A stretch of DNA of 64,000 nt from Absidia repens (Eukaryota; Mucoromycota; Mucoromycetes; Mucorales; Cunninghamellaceae): assembly GCA_002105175.1 (NCBI GenBank), contig MCGE01000016.1, positions 69,501 through 133,500 on the forward strand. The letters are read 5' to 3'. Both the position numbers and the translations under genes were made by a program. Shown one piece after another: positions 1 through 11,585 of the stretch. How positions within the stretch are numbered: position 1 is the first letter of the stretch; every line of letters starts with the position of its first letter. The notes under the pieces were generated by a model. The model was not told the DNA's origin. It did no database searches and saw only the letters and a list, made by a program, of their open reading frames with translations.

Positions 1-1035
1 TGCTCAATCATATTTATTAAACGATGCCATTACCACCAGCATGGCCAACTCTTAGACTAGACATAGTTATGCATATATCCAGCTCGCTGGTGTTTATTTA
101 TTGCACGTCTAGAAACATCACAATTTGAAGCCAGTTGAGTCTCAACGAACCGCTTAATAAGGCGCAAAATAGAGCATTCCAATTTCATCAAAAACCACAG
201 TTCCGTTCTCCCATTGCCCGTCTGACACACAGTAGATCTTTTTCATTTTTTTGAAAAGCCGCGTAAATTTTTTTTTTTTTTCAAATTGGGGGAGTGCAAA
301 GTGGGAATGTGTCATGGGTCATGTCGTCCCAGGGACGGGTTGAGAAGAATTGCACAGACGCTTTCACTTGGAAGGTTTAGCCATCGCTTCTAATTCCGCC
401 TTCTTGAACATTTTTTTTCTTTTTTCGGTCCCAAACCAGGCAAGGAATATACGTGGAAGGTTTTATTTCATGAATTTTATATAAAAAGATGACGAAGGAT
501 GTGAAGCGAGGTATATAAATAAATGTGACCTCGGGCAACCAGTACACAAACTGTAGAGAAAATAAATGACTAGAACTGAGGGAAATGTGTGTGTGTGTGT
601 GTGTGCGTATTCTAGGGAAAAAAAAAAAGTTGACCTTTAAAAATGTTGAGGTCCATTGATATAGCCGTTCCCGAGAAGAAATCACGGTCCTGGGACGAAT
701 CAAATCAAATCATGACGGCTTTCACCTAATATATATAATAATTATGTCTACTAATCGGTATGAATGGAGACATGTGACAAAAGATGCTCGTACAAAATAG
801 ACGAGCATTAAAAAGGTGAGACACTGATTGAAATACCGCTTTTGAGAGTGATGAGTTCAGACAAAATAAACATTCCATCAAATACACAACCTTTGAATAA
901 AAAAAAAAAAAAAATTTATTGAATAGTTATATATATATATATATATATATAAAAGTACTAGTATACAATGTGTGTGTGTGTGTGAATATAATAAAAACTA
1001 CAATAAGGAAAGGGGGAAAAAGGTGATGATCTAAA
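1..1035. other. Intergenic, AT-rich, no gene seen
   Basis: No open frame here shows a recognisable domain or a chain of splice-compatible exons. The stretch contains a TG microsatellite near 583-605, an AT dinucleotide run near 929-951 and a second TG run near 966-983. The last part is presumably the 3' untranslated region and terminator of the acyltransferase gene that ends at 1036 on the minus strand. Open frames here are low-complexity and judged spurious. Confidence 0.6.
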
Positions 1036-2279
1036 CTAATTGTGGATGAGGGGTTGTGGGGATATTTCACGCAAGGTGTCCAGCATTTGGTCCCTGATTT
1101 TATTTGATAGTTGATCAATGGAGGCAGAGTCTTCCAAGACATCGTCAGTTGACACAGGCGGTAATGCTGTTCCGATAAAAAGTATAAAATATATCATCAA
1201 TAAGGAAAAGTGAATCGACTTTCGGGTGGGGGTTCTATTACTGTACCTTTGATTTTGACGTTTCCTGAGGTAAAATGCTTGGCTTTGGAATTGTAAACAT
1301 TCTGATAATTGGCAATGACAATGGGAACTATAGGAACGCGTGCCTGCACCGCCATATAGAATGCCCCTTTCTTGAATGGCAACATGTCGATGTCTAAGGG
1401 TCGACCACGAGTTCCTTCCGGGTATAACCAGACGCTAGTCTATTCAGTGTTGAAATTTAGGAGAAAAGAAAGAAAGAAAAAAAACACAGAGTTAGAGCCT
1501 CAATACCACCCAATACATATATGTACACACATACCTTTTTTCGGTGAATATCTTGAGCCGCCTGTCGAGCTTCCTTGATCGCACTGTCCCTGTTCTTACG
1601 ATCCAAGAAGATGGCGTTACTAAGTGTCACTAATAAAAATAAAAAAAAGGGGGGGACAGAGGGGGATGATCAGCACCTCATCTAACTTTGTCACAGTCAA
1701 CAGACTCGTCTCCTATACACACGCACACACACATACACAAATATATCAAATAAAAACTTACTAAACCAACCCAAAAAAGGATAATACTTGAGAGCCTTCT
1801 TTGCCACGACGGAGGTGTCCTTGGGGAAGATACTGGCCATAAACAAAATATCCATGCTTGATTGATGGTTGCAAACATAGACGACAGGACCTTTGGCGGG
1901 ATCCAAATGTTCTTTTCCTTCCACGGTGACAGTGATGCCCAGTAAAAATCCAATGATTCGGTAATAAAGGCGAGCCACAGACCAGTTGATCAGACCTGTT
2001 TTACCAACCAGGGGCAAGAGTAACGAAGCGATCATGCCATAAGCACCCATGGTCCCAAGACCAAACGTTGATATGAACGATTTATAATAGAAGCCACCTT
2101 TCTTGCGCATTATCAAGGCAAATAGAAGAGGGAGTAACGTCATGAAGAACCAGGTGGTGGCTTTGGTCTCTTTAAAGAATGAATAAAGAAAAAAAAAGCG
2201 TTAGTGACATGGAAAGACCGTGAGTGAGATATATTGGGGGATTTGGCTATTTACTTGGGCGTGATAGGATAGCAGGCAT
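1036..2279 (-). CDS. 1-acyl-sn-glycerol-3-phosphate acyltransferase (PlsC/SLC1 family)
   Basis: Predicted to acylate lysophosphatidic acid to phosphatidic acid at the ER, a step in phospholipid and triacylglycerol synthesis. Five exons on the minus strand: 2255-2279, 1762-2169, 1535-1629, 1247-1439 and 1036-1166, all phase-consistent, giving 283 residues, normal for the family. Hydrophobic segments lie near residues 12-30 and 45-75. Catalytic motif I is NHQSSMD (His110, Asp115) and motif III is EGTR (184-187). The exon 2/3 junction rebuilds GWFMTLS, which matches the family's GWFM(A/T)LS block. The first exon codes for only eight residues; the ATG at 2277-2279 was chosen because it splices in phase into the membrane segment, although an internal Met at residue 18 is possible. 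Identification as an AGPAT is firm; preferred acyl-CoA cannot be read from sequence. Confidence 0.9.
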
Positions 2280-2565
2280 GGTAAAGTATAAAGAGAGAGT
2301 GATATATATAAAATAAAAAAAAAGGAAAGAAAGAAAGAACAAAAAGTGAATGTTGGGGAACCTTAATAAAGAATAAATATCATCAAAAATCAAGAGGTGC
2401 GCCAACATGTGAATTCCGTCCATCCAAAAAGAAAAGCTCGGTGGGCAATTGAAATTCCGACAAAAAGTTCAAAGTGACGTTGAGCAGCGGTTGGGCGCCC
2501 AACAATGCCAAGTCCAATTCCCCGCTCTCTCTTCTTTTTTTTTTTTTTCATCCATCATCTAGACC

Positions 2566-3866
2566 ATGATATTACTCGACTACAACAATGCTATTATTCA
2601 AGACATTCTGGAATCAAGATTAAAGGGGTAAGCACGCAAAAAAAAAAGAAAGAATGAAAGAAAATCCATAGTAATCAACTTGTCGTTTCTTATGTTTTTC
2701 GTTATACTCAATAGTGAAAAAATGGACGCCTTGGACATGACAGTAGTTGACTTTGATGGTGTTGTTTATGAAATCAAAACTCCTAACAAGAAAACTGAAT
2801 TATATATCTCTCTTCGTTGGATGTGTTACGAAGAATTGGTGTCTTATGGTGCCCAAACTATTTTACAACGTGTTTATGGCGATTATCTCGCTGCTTCACC
2901 AGAACCCAACTACAATGTCACCTTGGTGATTGATTTAGAAGCTGTCCCTGCCGATGAAGGTACGTGTTATAAATATATATATATATGAATGACTTCACTT
3001 ACCTTCTAACTCATACTTGACCGGTTTTGTAGAATCCCGCTCTGCTCTTGTGCAAAAGGTGTCGTTACTGAAGCGCAACCTATTAGCCGCACCTTTTGAA
3101 AAGGCGTTTACTGAACAAGAACAATACGAAGACGCTGAAAAGCCCAACCCTACTTCGGAACTCATGGCTGTACACTACCGTGAAGAAGAAGCCATCTATA
3201 TTCAATCTAGCTCTGATCGGGTCACTGTCCTCTTTAGTACAAAATTCAAGGATGAAACTGACAAGATTTTTGGCAAGGTCTTTTTACAGGTAAATGAATA
3301 TAAGACTATAGGGGAGGTTGACTTATATATTAATATACATTTGTGAATGTATAGGAATTTGTGGATGCTAGACGTCGTCGTGCTTTTTCAGCCCCTCAAG
3401 TATTGTATACAACTCGTGAACCTCCCAGGGAACTTAGCCATTTAAATCTTCGCGATAGTGATGACATGAGCTACGTTACTTTTGGTAAGTCAAGAAAAAA
3501 AAAATATAAGGTGATGGATTGAATAACTGACTGAATGATTTTTATTTTTAATTTTATGGAACAGTCCTATTCCCTCAACATTTTGAACGTGGTGATGCTC
3601 GTGAAGAAACCATCTCTCGTATTCAAATCTTCCGTGATTATCTCCATTATCATATCAAGTGTTCCAAGGCTTATATGCACACTCGTATGCGTGCTCGGGT
3701 ACGGGACTTTTTGAAGGTGTTGAATCGTGCCAAACCTGAAGTGATTGCTGAAAAGAAGACCATCAGGTAAAATATACATATATGTTTATTCTCTCTTTTT
3801 TTTTTGTTTAATACTCACTAATTTAAATGTTTCCCATTTAGTGGCAAGACTTTTGTCAGAAGCTAA
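2566..3866 (+). CDS. ARPC2: Arp2/3 complex subunit 2 (p34)
   Basis: Structural core subunit of the Arp2/3 complex, which nucleates branched actin at cortical patches and supports endocytosis. Six exons: 2566-2627, 2715-2959, 3033-3289, 3355-3484, 3565-3766, 3842-3866; 306 residues, close to the usual 300. The protein begins MILLDYNN and contains [23 protein letters not shown] and the very conserved block [15 protein letters not shown]...HTRMRAR...FLKVLNRA near the C-terminus, ending GKTFVRS. The last exon encodes only eight residues. A long run of pyrimidine lies just before the ATG. The downstream kinase gene is in the same direction, 416 bases away. No odd features; family assignment is very secure. 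Confidence 0.96.
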
Positions 3867-4282
3867 TTTATCCAATTTGGTATCCTATTTCCTTGGTCTC
3901 CCTCTTTTCTATGTACTTTTCCCTCCCTTTCTCGCTCTCTTCACCCGTAGTATATATATATCTTTATTATAGTAGTGCTGTTTTACTTGAAATCATTTTG
4001 AATAAAAATTTTTCATTTGGGCATTTTTTTTAATGTGTGTGGGGGAACAAGTGTTGATCCTCTGTCTCACAACATTATCGGGGATTCAATTTGTATATTC
4101 TTTTTTAATTTTTTTGATTTCTCAACATATTCGTTCCTTTTACTTCTTTTTTTTATTATTATTGGTTTTCATTGTAGTCATTATCCTCCTTTTATTATTA
4201 TTCTTGTCTGTGCTAGCACGATATTACCTATCTGAAGAATAGAAACTGCATTGCATATACACGTATATATTATTACTCAACT
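3867..4282. other. Intergenic between ARPC2 and kinase gene
   Basis: T-rich spacer holding the ARPC2 3' untranslated region and the promoter of the following kinase. AATAAAA-type signals occur near 4000. Open frames here are hydrophobic low-complexity readings of the T-rich strand and are not believed to be genes. Confidence 0.55.
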
Positions 4283-5175
4283 ATGGGTGCTGTATGTTGT
4301 ACACCTGATGAACTTGATTTTGGAAAAGAAGGTAAGCACTTTATGACTCAATTCATCTTTTAACCTCGTTTACTATTTTATAATGCAATTGTATAGTTGA
4401 ACTGGCGCATTTTTATTTACTGCGAGTGATTGGCAAAGGGGCGTTTGGCAAGGTACGAATAGTGCAGCATCGAAAGACCGAACGGGAATATGCGTTGAAA
4501 TATATCAGCAAATCACGATGTATAGAACAGAAAGCGACACACAACATTCTTTCCGAACGAAAACTATTGGAAAGGATCGAACATCCCTTGATTGTGAATA
4601 TGCGGTACGCCTTTCAAGACGAAGAGCACTTGTTCCTGGCGCTGGATTTGATGGCGGGTGGCTCGATGCGATTCTTATTGGACCGATACACATCAATTAA
4701 GGAAATTCAGGTGAGGTTTTATATTGCAGACCTTATTTGTGCATTGGAATATTTACATCAGCGAAGGATTGCTCATAGGTAAGACGAAAAAGTAACGGTC
4801 TGGGTAATGAAAAAGGATATGTTAAACTTATTTAGTATGTATCTTTTTTTTTCTATATATACAATAGAGATATCAAGCCTGATAATATTTTATTGGATGC
4901 TAATGGCCATGCTCATTTATCTGACTTCAACATTGCGACACAATTTTATCCCAATAAACTTCAACGTTTCTCTCGAGCAGGATCACTGGCTTACATGTCT
5001 CCAGAAATTGTCGGAAAACAAGGCTATACTACATTCGTCGATTGGTGGTCCCTTGGTGTTACCATGTTTGAACTACTGTTCGGAAAGGTAAGTCTATATT
5101 AACAAGATCGTGGTTACTTGTGCTCACATTTCACATTTAATATCTTCCCCTTTTATCCCTTTTTCTCTCACACAC

Positions 5176-5217
<42 letters not shown>

Positions 5218-6165
5218 CCTCTTTGTATCTATAGCGACCATTTACAGGCAAATCCAGCGAACAGGTGACTGAAGCTATCTTGAATGGAAAAGTGACATTT
5301 CCGGATAATGTGTCGGAGGTGATTAGTCAAAACTGTATGGATGTCCTTCAAGGTGTAAGTACAAGATATATTGTGAACACATGGCTTCTTATAGACTCAA
5401 TAACTTTTTTTTTTTTAGCTACTGACGAAAACCCCGCTGGATCGATATGGCTGTGGCCCAAATGGGATTGACAAATTGAAAAATCATGCATGGTTTCAAG
5501 GCATCGACTGGCAAGCAATGATACAAAAAACCGCCATTCCACCATTCAAACCCAATGTAAATCAAAATATATATCAAAAGAATAAAGAATGTGTTCCAAT
5601 ACTGATTCTTTTTTTTTCCTCCCTTTAGACGAATGAATCCAACTTTGATGCAGTACACGAGCTTGAGGAGTTGCTACTCGAAGAAGTTCCTTTGCGCCCC
5701 CACAAAAAAATTGTCAAGACAAGTATGGAAATTCCTCTGCCTGAAACGGAAGACAGTCGACAACGCCAATGGATGGATGAAAAGTTTTTACCATTTGATT
5801 ATACCAAAACAAAAAACATCAAGAACCACAACAACGACGACGACGATCATCCACATCATGATATGACAACATCCACTCGCTCCTTAACACCATTCACATC
5901 TTCAACATCGTTAACACCCACTTTACTAACGACCACGCTATCAGGCACGACAGACGATACGATGCTATCAACACCTCCAACAACAACAACGGCAACACTT
6001 GACGGGTCCGCGACGGGGAATCGACTGCTACGAAGGATGGGAAATGCGCTTGATCAATATGAACAATCCAAATACAAAGCGCAAGGGTATGTTTTGACAC
6101 CAAATGGGGACGAGGATGATGATGATGATTTTACTACATTGTCAGATGCCGGGAAAAAATTGTAG
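4283..6165 (+). CDS. STK32/YANK-type serine/threonine protein kinase
   Basis: AGC-group kinase of the YANK (STK32) family; substrates are poorly known. Six exons: 4283-4331, 4397-4778, 4868-5087, 5235-5354, 5419-5556, 5629-6165; 481 residues. The N-terminus MGAVCC (Gly2, Cys5, Cys6) is a candidate dual N-myristoyl/palmitoyl anchor, so it probably sits at a membrane. The glycine loop is GKGAFGKV, the catalytic loop is HRDIKPDN (143-150), and DFN (163-165) replaces the usual DFG, followed by SPE for APE. DFN and the block GHAHLSDFNIAT are hallmarks of STK32. The C-terminal ~170 residues are Thr/Ser/Asp-rich and look disordered. Intron 3 carries a long CT repeat. Tandem with ARPC2 and the globin gene, all plus strand. 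Confidence 0.92.
5182..5212 (+). repeat. CT dinucleotide microsatellite in kinase intron
   Basis: About fifteen perfect CT units within the third intron of the YANK-type kinase, directly upstream of the pyrimidine tract and acceptor at 5234. Likely length-variable between isolates; it may strengthen the polypyrimidine tract. Confidence 0.85.
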
Positions 6166-6974
6166 ATAGTTTATAGTTTACCAGTTTAGATTTTAGTTAT
6201 TGTGTTATTATTAGTTAGTATTTTATTGATTATTATAATAAAAGATATCATGTTTATATTTACTTATTATGTATATATTTGTCTTATTATCGAAATGATT
6301 GGGTGTATGTGTGAGTTAGATATATAGAACATTGGGCGTTTAGCGAAAAAAAAAAGAGAACCATGGGATCGGAATGGTTCATTTGCTTATTTGACTATTT
6401 TTGTACAAAGTAACACCCCCTTACATTTAAACCGGACAAGATGGGATGAGAATATATGGAACGTCTTTTTTGACAGACTTTGGTGCATATTGCTCAATGC
6501 AGGTCGAGAGATTCAATGGAATAAGGAGATGACGTGTCTTTTTTTTCTTTTTCTTCTTCTTTTTTTTGGAAATGATGTGTTTTAACTCCCTTTTTCTCCC
6601 TTAAAAGCATATGATGATCATTACTTGTCTCCATAATGAAAATTTTGACGACTACAGTTTTATTTCTCTTTGTCCTATACTCTTCCTGTTTTCCGCCTCC
6701 CCCTCCCATTGCGGCTGTGTATGTGTATATATGTGTATATGTGTATATGTGTTTCCCCCCTGAATTATTCTTTTATTGTGAAGACAATACATCAAATATA
6801 ATATAAATTGGGAGATAGATGACTTCTGAATGTGTAGACGACACATATCATCCCTTTCGCCCCTCCTCTCCTTTTAAAATGATTCATACAGTAGTATATA
6901 AACCCGCCGTTTATTAGCTTTTTTTTTTAGCAGTATTTACAAAATATTTCTTTCCTTATTCTTTAATAAAACCA
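6166..6974. other. Intergenic between kinase and globin-domain gene
   Basis: Holds the kinase 3' end (AATAAAAGA near 6236) and the globin promoter. Short alternating TGTGTATATG repeats lie near 6718-6751. No coding signal recognised on either strand. Confidence 0.55.
6895..6902 (+). promoter_or_regulatory. Probable TATA box of the globin-domain gene
   Basis: TATATAAA, 73 bases upstream of the ATG at 6975, followed by a GC-containing segment and a pyrimidine-rich leader. Position and sequence fit a core promoter, but no transcript start is known. Confidence 0.45.
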
Positions 6975-8362
6975 ATGCCTCTTTCATTTTCAGATCTCAC
7001 TGCCTCATTTGCTAATCATAGCATCAAACATGTACCTGGAAATAGTAAACTCCGACATCATCCTCAGCATCCTAGACGTTTAAGCCATCAAAGCCGACGA
7101 TCCTCAGCCTCTTCATCTTCAGAGTCCGACTCCTCTCCTTCTTCCCCAGCAAGCATTTCCACCACCTCATCCACCAACGATCATGCATCTATGATGATCA
7201 TGATGCCACCACCTAGTATGGAACAATTGGATATTGTCCGAGATGCATGGGAACGTGTGTGTGAACGCCGCCTTTCCACAGATAATCCCAGTATGTCTTC
7301 TGCTCATGCCTTTGGTCTCGCTTTTTATGATACATTATTTGAATTGGATCCGTCTTTGAAATTTAAATTTGGAAATGTCATTCAACAGGCACGTGTGTTA
7401 GCTGGGATCATGTCCTATCTCACTCGGTCTCCCTCCATCAAAGGCGAGGCGGGATCGCTCCGTGATTTAAATGCAAACAAAAAATCTTCAAACGCCGCTT
7501 CCCAGGCCCAAGGCCGTAAATCTTCTTTTTCCTCGAGTTCCGTGCGCTCCAGTGTGGATGGATCCCTTTCCTCTCGACATCATTCTTCTCATAGCCATCA
7601 TGATAATAATGAGGATCAAGCGGGTGCTACGTTATGTGCTGCTCATGCTGCCGCCGCTGCTGCTGCCAATGCTTTTGATGACCTTGTGGTGGTGGATAGA
7701 CGCCATGCCTCATTATCTAGAAGACCCAGTGTGGCAGTTCGAACTACAACGTCTCGTGCTTATCGTGCTGCTGCCCAAACTTCTGCCGCTATTTCAGTCA
7801 CTGAAGATGAAGTATGCCCATTCAATCAACAGGAACAAGAAGAAAAATTCCAACAACAATTGTTAATGCAGCAAGAACATCAAGAGGAACAAGAAAGACA
7901 ACGTACATTTATACAGCAGGATCTTCATAATCAAATGCAACGTAAAATAATGGCTCGCTATCAGGAAGAAAACCAATGGTTTGCCTATAAATTGCGTGAA
8001 GTCGGGATTCAACATGTCGAAGAATATGATTTGGGACCTGAAAATTTGGATGTGTTCGGTCCTGCACTGATCACCGCTTTAAAATCTCGTTTAAGGGAAG
8101 AATTTACTCCGCTTGTCGAGCAAGCTTGGCAGAAGGTAAAAAAAAAAAAAAAAAAAAAACAAACAAAAAAACCTCCGCACGGACTCACATATACTGATTT
8201 TCTTTTTTCTTCGTGATATAGGTTTTAACTTTTACTTTCCATCATATGAGAATTGGTATGGATGCCCACGTTGCCTATCATCGCCGAGCTCGACGTCTTT
8301 CTTCTGGCTCCTACTGTTCTATTGAGGCTGGGGAAACCAATGGTGCTTGCACTATTCAATAA
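6975..8362 (+). CDS. Globin-domain protein with large internal insertion
   Basis: Two exons, 6975-8135 and 8222-8362, coding 433 residues. After a Ser-rich N-terminal tail (about 1-75), residues ~80-150 read like globin helices A to E (VRDAWERV..., AFGLAFYDTLFELDPSLKFKFG, then the E-helix-like VIQQARVLAGIMSYLTRS). Residues ~151-325 are a Ser/His/Ala/Gln-rich insertion. The fold resumes at about 335 with LREVGIQHVEEYDLGPENLDVFGPAL, where the His of GIQH aligns with the proximal F8 haem ligand, then ALKSRL...FTPLVEQAWQKV, typical of helices G and H. The intron begins with about 20 A residues. Probable haem protein, cytosolic; function could be oxygen/NO sensing or scavenging, but this is inference. 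A non-haem globin-like fold cannot be excluded. Confidence 0.75.
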
Positions 8363-9047
8363 ATCCCCATCACACATACCCCTTTTTTTTAAACACATAT
8401 ACACACACAAGACATGTTTTGATAATATTTTTGTAGTGTCAACATATTGTTTACTTTATTTCTATTCAATCACAAATAATAATTCAAATAAAAACAGATT
8501 GTAATTCAGTGTATAAAAAAGTGGAGTTAAGGGGAGGGGGATTGATGTGAGGAAGAGGCATATAACTAAATAAAAAAAAAAGTCCGTCGCTTTTGGTTGC
8601 TAAAGGAGAGTGGAGTGTGTGTCATAGAATAAAAGAAAAAAGAATGTGTCAATATCGAATGGAAAAAACCTTCCCCTACTTTTTTTGTAGATCCTAGAGA
8701 CACTTTCAGCAGCTGCAACCAACTGACATGATTTCCCCCAAGGATGAGTATAATGACGATCGTAGAGACAGGAGCATCGAAGAACTATGGAATATAAGGC
8801 AACAAGTACGATCAGTATCCCTGTCGCCTATGATAATGTAAGATATGCATGGTACTTATCCCAATACGGTGCTTCAAGGTCAGTCAACCCCGACTTGCAA
8901 GCGCTCACCTTGACGACATCAAGTTTCCAAGAACCTTAAAAAAAGTATAGAGTCAACCTTTTTGTATATATTTTGTTCTGCTTCGCCACAGTTCGTCCAT
9001 TGCCTTCCCCGTCCCTCGTACTCCCTTTTTTTTTCGGCTTTACCTAT

Positions 9048-9967
9048 TCATTGATTGTGAACCGCCACACACAAAATATCATCATCAAAAGGCCAAGCTA
9101 TGCAAGAAAAAGAAGGGGATCGTTTTTGTCCGGCATGAATGATAAAGCAACAGGAGTGCCAAAAACAGCAGCAGCAGTAGCAGTAACATATGTTAGACTA
9201 TGATCACAATCAAACAAAAAAAAAAGGTGAGTAGAAGGAACCAAAGAAAAAAAATTCCCATTTTCCAGATTCTTCTCCTATTTTTTTTTTCCTGCACTTT
9301 CACACACAGCTTGCTTCCCTCCCTCCTTCTCTCTCTCTCTTTTTCTCTCTCTCTCTCCCAATACACCGCCCTGCCCATCCCCTCTCTCGTTCAAATAGTT
9401 CCAAATGTTTGCTAATTTTAAAAAAGGATAAGACTTACGCATGTAAATACGATGCAAAAATGAGGGTGGATGCCCCCCAGTTAAGCTTTGTTTGACAGAC
9501 ACCTATAAAACAAAAAAAGGCATTCATTTGATCTATATATATTTTTTCGTTTGTTGGTTTGTTTTGCTTACCAGCACACCCTCACTAGGGAGGGCCGGGG
9601 GATGCTTTTCTTCATCCAATCCCACCTTTGACAAAGGGTTTGTTCTTTCTCCTTTGTTATGGGTACCGTACTTTTTTTTTTTTTTGGGAGGGGATCCTGC
9701 GTTGTCAAATGCAATCATGGTGAGGTGAGCTAGAATGAGGAAGGAGGGTCCAATCCTTTTTTTTTATTTTATTTTTTTTTATTATTACCTCCCAAACTTG
9801 AGAAACACGAGTCTACTTGAATGATTTCCAATGATATTCTTTTGTCCAATACATCTTGCATAAAAATGACACAAAAGGTAACCCATACATACTTAGAGTG
9901 GTGACAAGTTGAGTTTCTACTCGTGGCCCAATGAATGCAATAGTTTCAGTTTTAGATTGGTATCCAT
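9048..9967 (-). pseudogene. Possible spliced gene remnant, unidentified
   Basis: Four minus-strand segments join in phase: 9893-9967 (donor GTATGT), 9572-9729 (donor GTAAGC), 9439-9502 (donor GTAAGT) and 9048-9097 (acceptor TTGCATAG), ending in TGA. The joined reading contains TETIAFIGPRVETQLV, a five-lysine run and a short C-terminus with WPFDDD. No start codon or upstream exon was found; the next 5' sequence is repeat copy R1, so the 5' end may have been lost. No domain recognised. Consistent phase at three junctions is the only support, and chance cannot be ruled out. Confidence 0.2.
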
Positions 9968-10115
9968 CTTGAAGGATGGTTGATTATAATGATGATGACG
10001 ATATTGCTGTTGGAAAAAAAAAAAAAAAAAAAGTGGTGGCATGTTTAATAAATGAGAGCGGGAAAAAAAATCCATGACCGACAGAGAGAGCTTTTTTTTT
10101 TTTTGTTTATTCTTT

Positions 10116-10480
10116 TAAATCCCGCCCGCGTGATTTTTTTTTATTTTGGCTCAATTTTATTTTTTCGCCCTTTCATGCTTTTCTTTCTCTTTTTCATCTT
10201 AATTTTTTCTTCACCATTCAACCGCCATGGGGTTATGTTGGACATAGATTAGTGTCAGGACCAGTTTAGAAGGGGTTTCAGCTCAGGGATTACAAGATGC
10301 ATGAGGAAACCCTTTCATTTTGGATCTAGGATTTAGGACCACCATCAGTTTGCTTTTTGGAGGCTTTCATTAGCTTAGTTTAGTATTAGTCTGTCCATAT
10401 TTTGTATTATATATATAAATAAAAATATGTCTTGTTTTCTTTTGCCATCAATCTGTCCCATATTTTAGTTGTCTTGCTGA
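10116..10480 (+). repeat. Dispersed repeat R, copy 1
   Basis: Starts at TCCCGCCCGCGTG followed by a T-rich tract, then the conserved core: GTGTCAGGACCAGTTTAG, GGGATTACAAGATGCATG, AACCCTTTCATTTTGGAT and a segment ending TTAGCTTAGTTTAG. The same ordered blocks recur at 27471, 28832, 38860-39370 (reversed), 47265 and 55388, and in diverged form at 14150-14570. Non-coding. Several AATAAA-like signals follow the core. Confidence 0.85.
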
Positions 10481-11039
10481 ATGAGGGAGGGGTACATATG
10501 CATGTAGAAATCAATTGGTGTGTAAAGAAAAAAAGGAAGACAGGTTAGATGTTTGAGGATTTCGCCAAACCATCGTGCCCATTGCTTTTTTTTTTTTTTA
10601 TGAAGAGACTGTGTGTGTGTGTACGTGTGTTGAATAAACTGTAGCTAGAATTCTGCGTTTCGTAATGTTTAACTCTCTCTCATCTCTTGCGCATATGGTC
10701 ATTTTTTCCCCTTTTGCAATCTCCCCGTCCCTTCACTATCTTGATATATTATGGTAATATAACAGGAACGCATACTACATCTCTATTTTCTTCAACGACA
10801 TCAAATAGACGACAGATGGATAGATGGATGGATGAATAGCAGTGGGTGGTTGACACGGGCAACATCCCGTTTTTATGGCTGGAATAGAGGGATCATGATG
10901 AATGGCATCGAGTTTGATAGAGGGAGAGCGTGTTCGCTGATATGAAAATGTGTCGGTATGCCTCCATTACAATGAACAGCTTTAGTATTGACCAACGTAC
11001 CTCTCTCTCTCTCTCTTTCTTCTTTCTTTTTCTGTCTAG

Positions 11040-11240
11040 TCAACTGGTCTGAAAAGGATAAGACTGATACGGGCTGTATGCAATACTTGTTGAAGATGGT
11101 TCACCGTCGATTCAAGAATGGCTTCTGTGAAGGTAAATAATACAGTATTTTTTTAAGATACATAGGTCATGAATTTAACTTTTTTACACAATTTTTCGTT
11201 TTTAGATATGTACAGCCAAGCCCAAGGCTACGTTCTTTAG
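11040..11240 (+). CDS. Two 3'-terminal exons of an unidentified plus-strand gene
   Basis: Segments 11040-11132 and 11206-11240 have good splice signals (CTGTCTAG acceptor after a CT-rich tract, GTAAAT donor, CGTTTTTAG acceptor) and join in one phase to encode about 42 residues: NWSEKDKTDTGCMQYLL, then KMVHRRFKNGFCED, then MYSQAQGYVL and a TAG stop. The other two frames of the larger exon stop at once. AATAAAA signals follow near 11370. The upstream exon must end with one extra base; a candidate is the open segment at about 10764-10850, but this is not secure. I do not recognise the protein. The rest of the gene may have been disrupted by R1 or may lie in exons I could not find. Confidence 0.35.
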
Positions 11241-11289
11241 ATATAAGCAAATAGACTACACGTTTCCCCGTCCTCCTCTTTTTCTTTTT

Positions 11290-11320
<31 letters not shown>

Positions 11321-11585
11321 GTACATTACCATCATTCCCTTCCCCCTTTTTTTAGAAAAAAAATCCCTGTAATAAAAATGGAAAATGCTTTTGAAGGCAT
11401 GAATACAAAAAAACAATAATATATATATAAATGCATGGTTGAACTTTTTTTATTGATATTGTTGGGTTGAATGCATAGTATAAAAAACAAGTGTGCGCGT
11501 ATGTGTATTTGTAATAATAAAAGATATTGTGTGCATGTATATATACATAGAAGAAGAAGAAAAGGGAATGGAGATAGACATAAAC
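11241..11585. other. Convergent 3' regions with poly-T run
   Basis: Between the plus-strand terminal exons and the minus-strand HSF gene. It contains a run of 26 T (11295-11320), AATAAAA near 11370 and short AT repeats. No coding seen; presumably two 3' untranslated regions. Confidence 0.6.

Larger units (their letters stand above)
8363..11039. other. Gene-poor stretch with weak coding fragments and one R repeat
   Basis: No secure gene. It contains the globin 3' region, several short open segments with splice-like borders on both strands (see the minus-strand candidate at 9048-9967), repeat copy R1 at 10116-10480, and, on the plus strand near 8731-8840, a 37-codon frame starting MISPKDEYNDD that ends beside a GTAAGA donor. 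On the minus strand, the complement of 8600-8855 stays open for about 85 codons with a hydrophobic stretch. These readings conflict, so at most one strand can be right. Confidence 0.5.

Noticed and set aside
377..703. 108-codon minus-strand open frame
   Set aside because: Reads through a TG microsatellite and homopolymers; no domain, no splice partner, odd composition.
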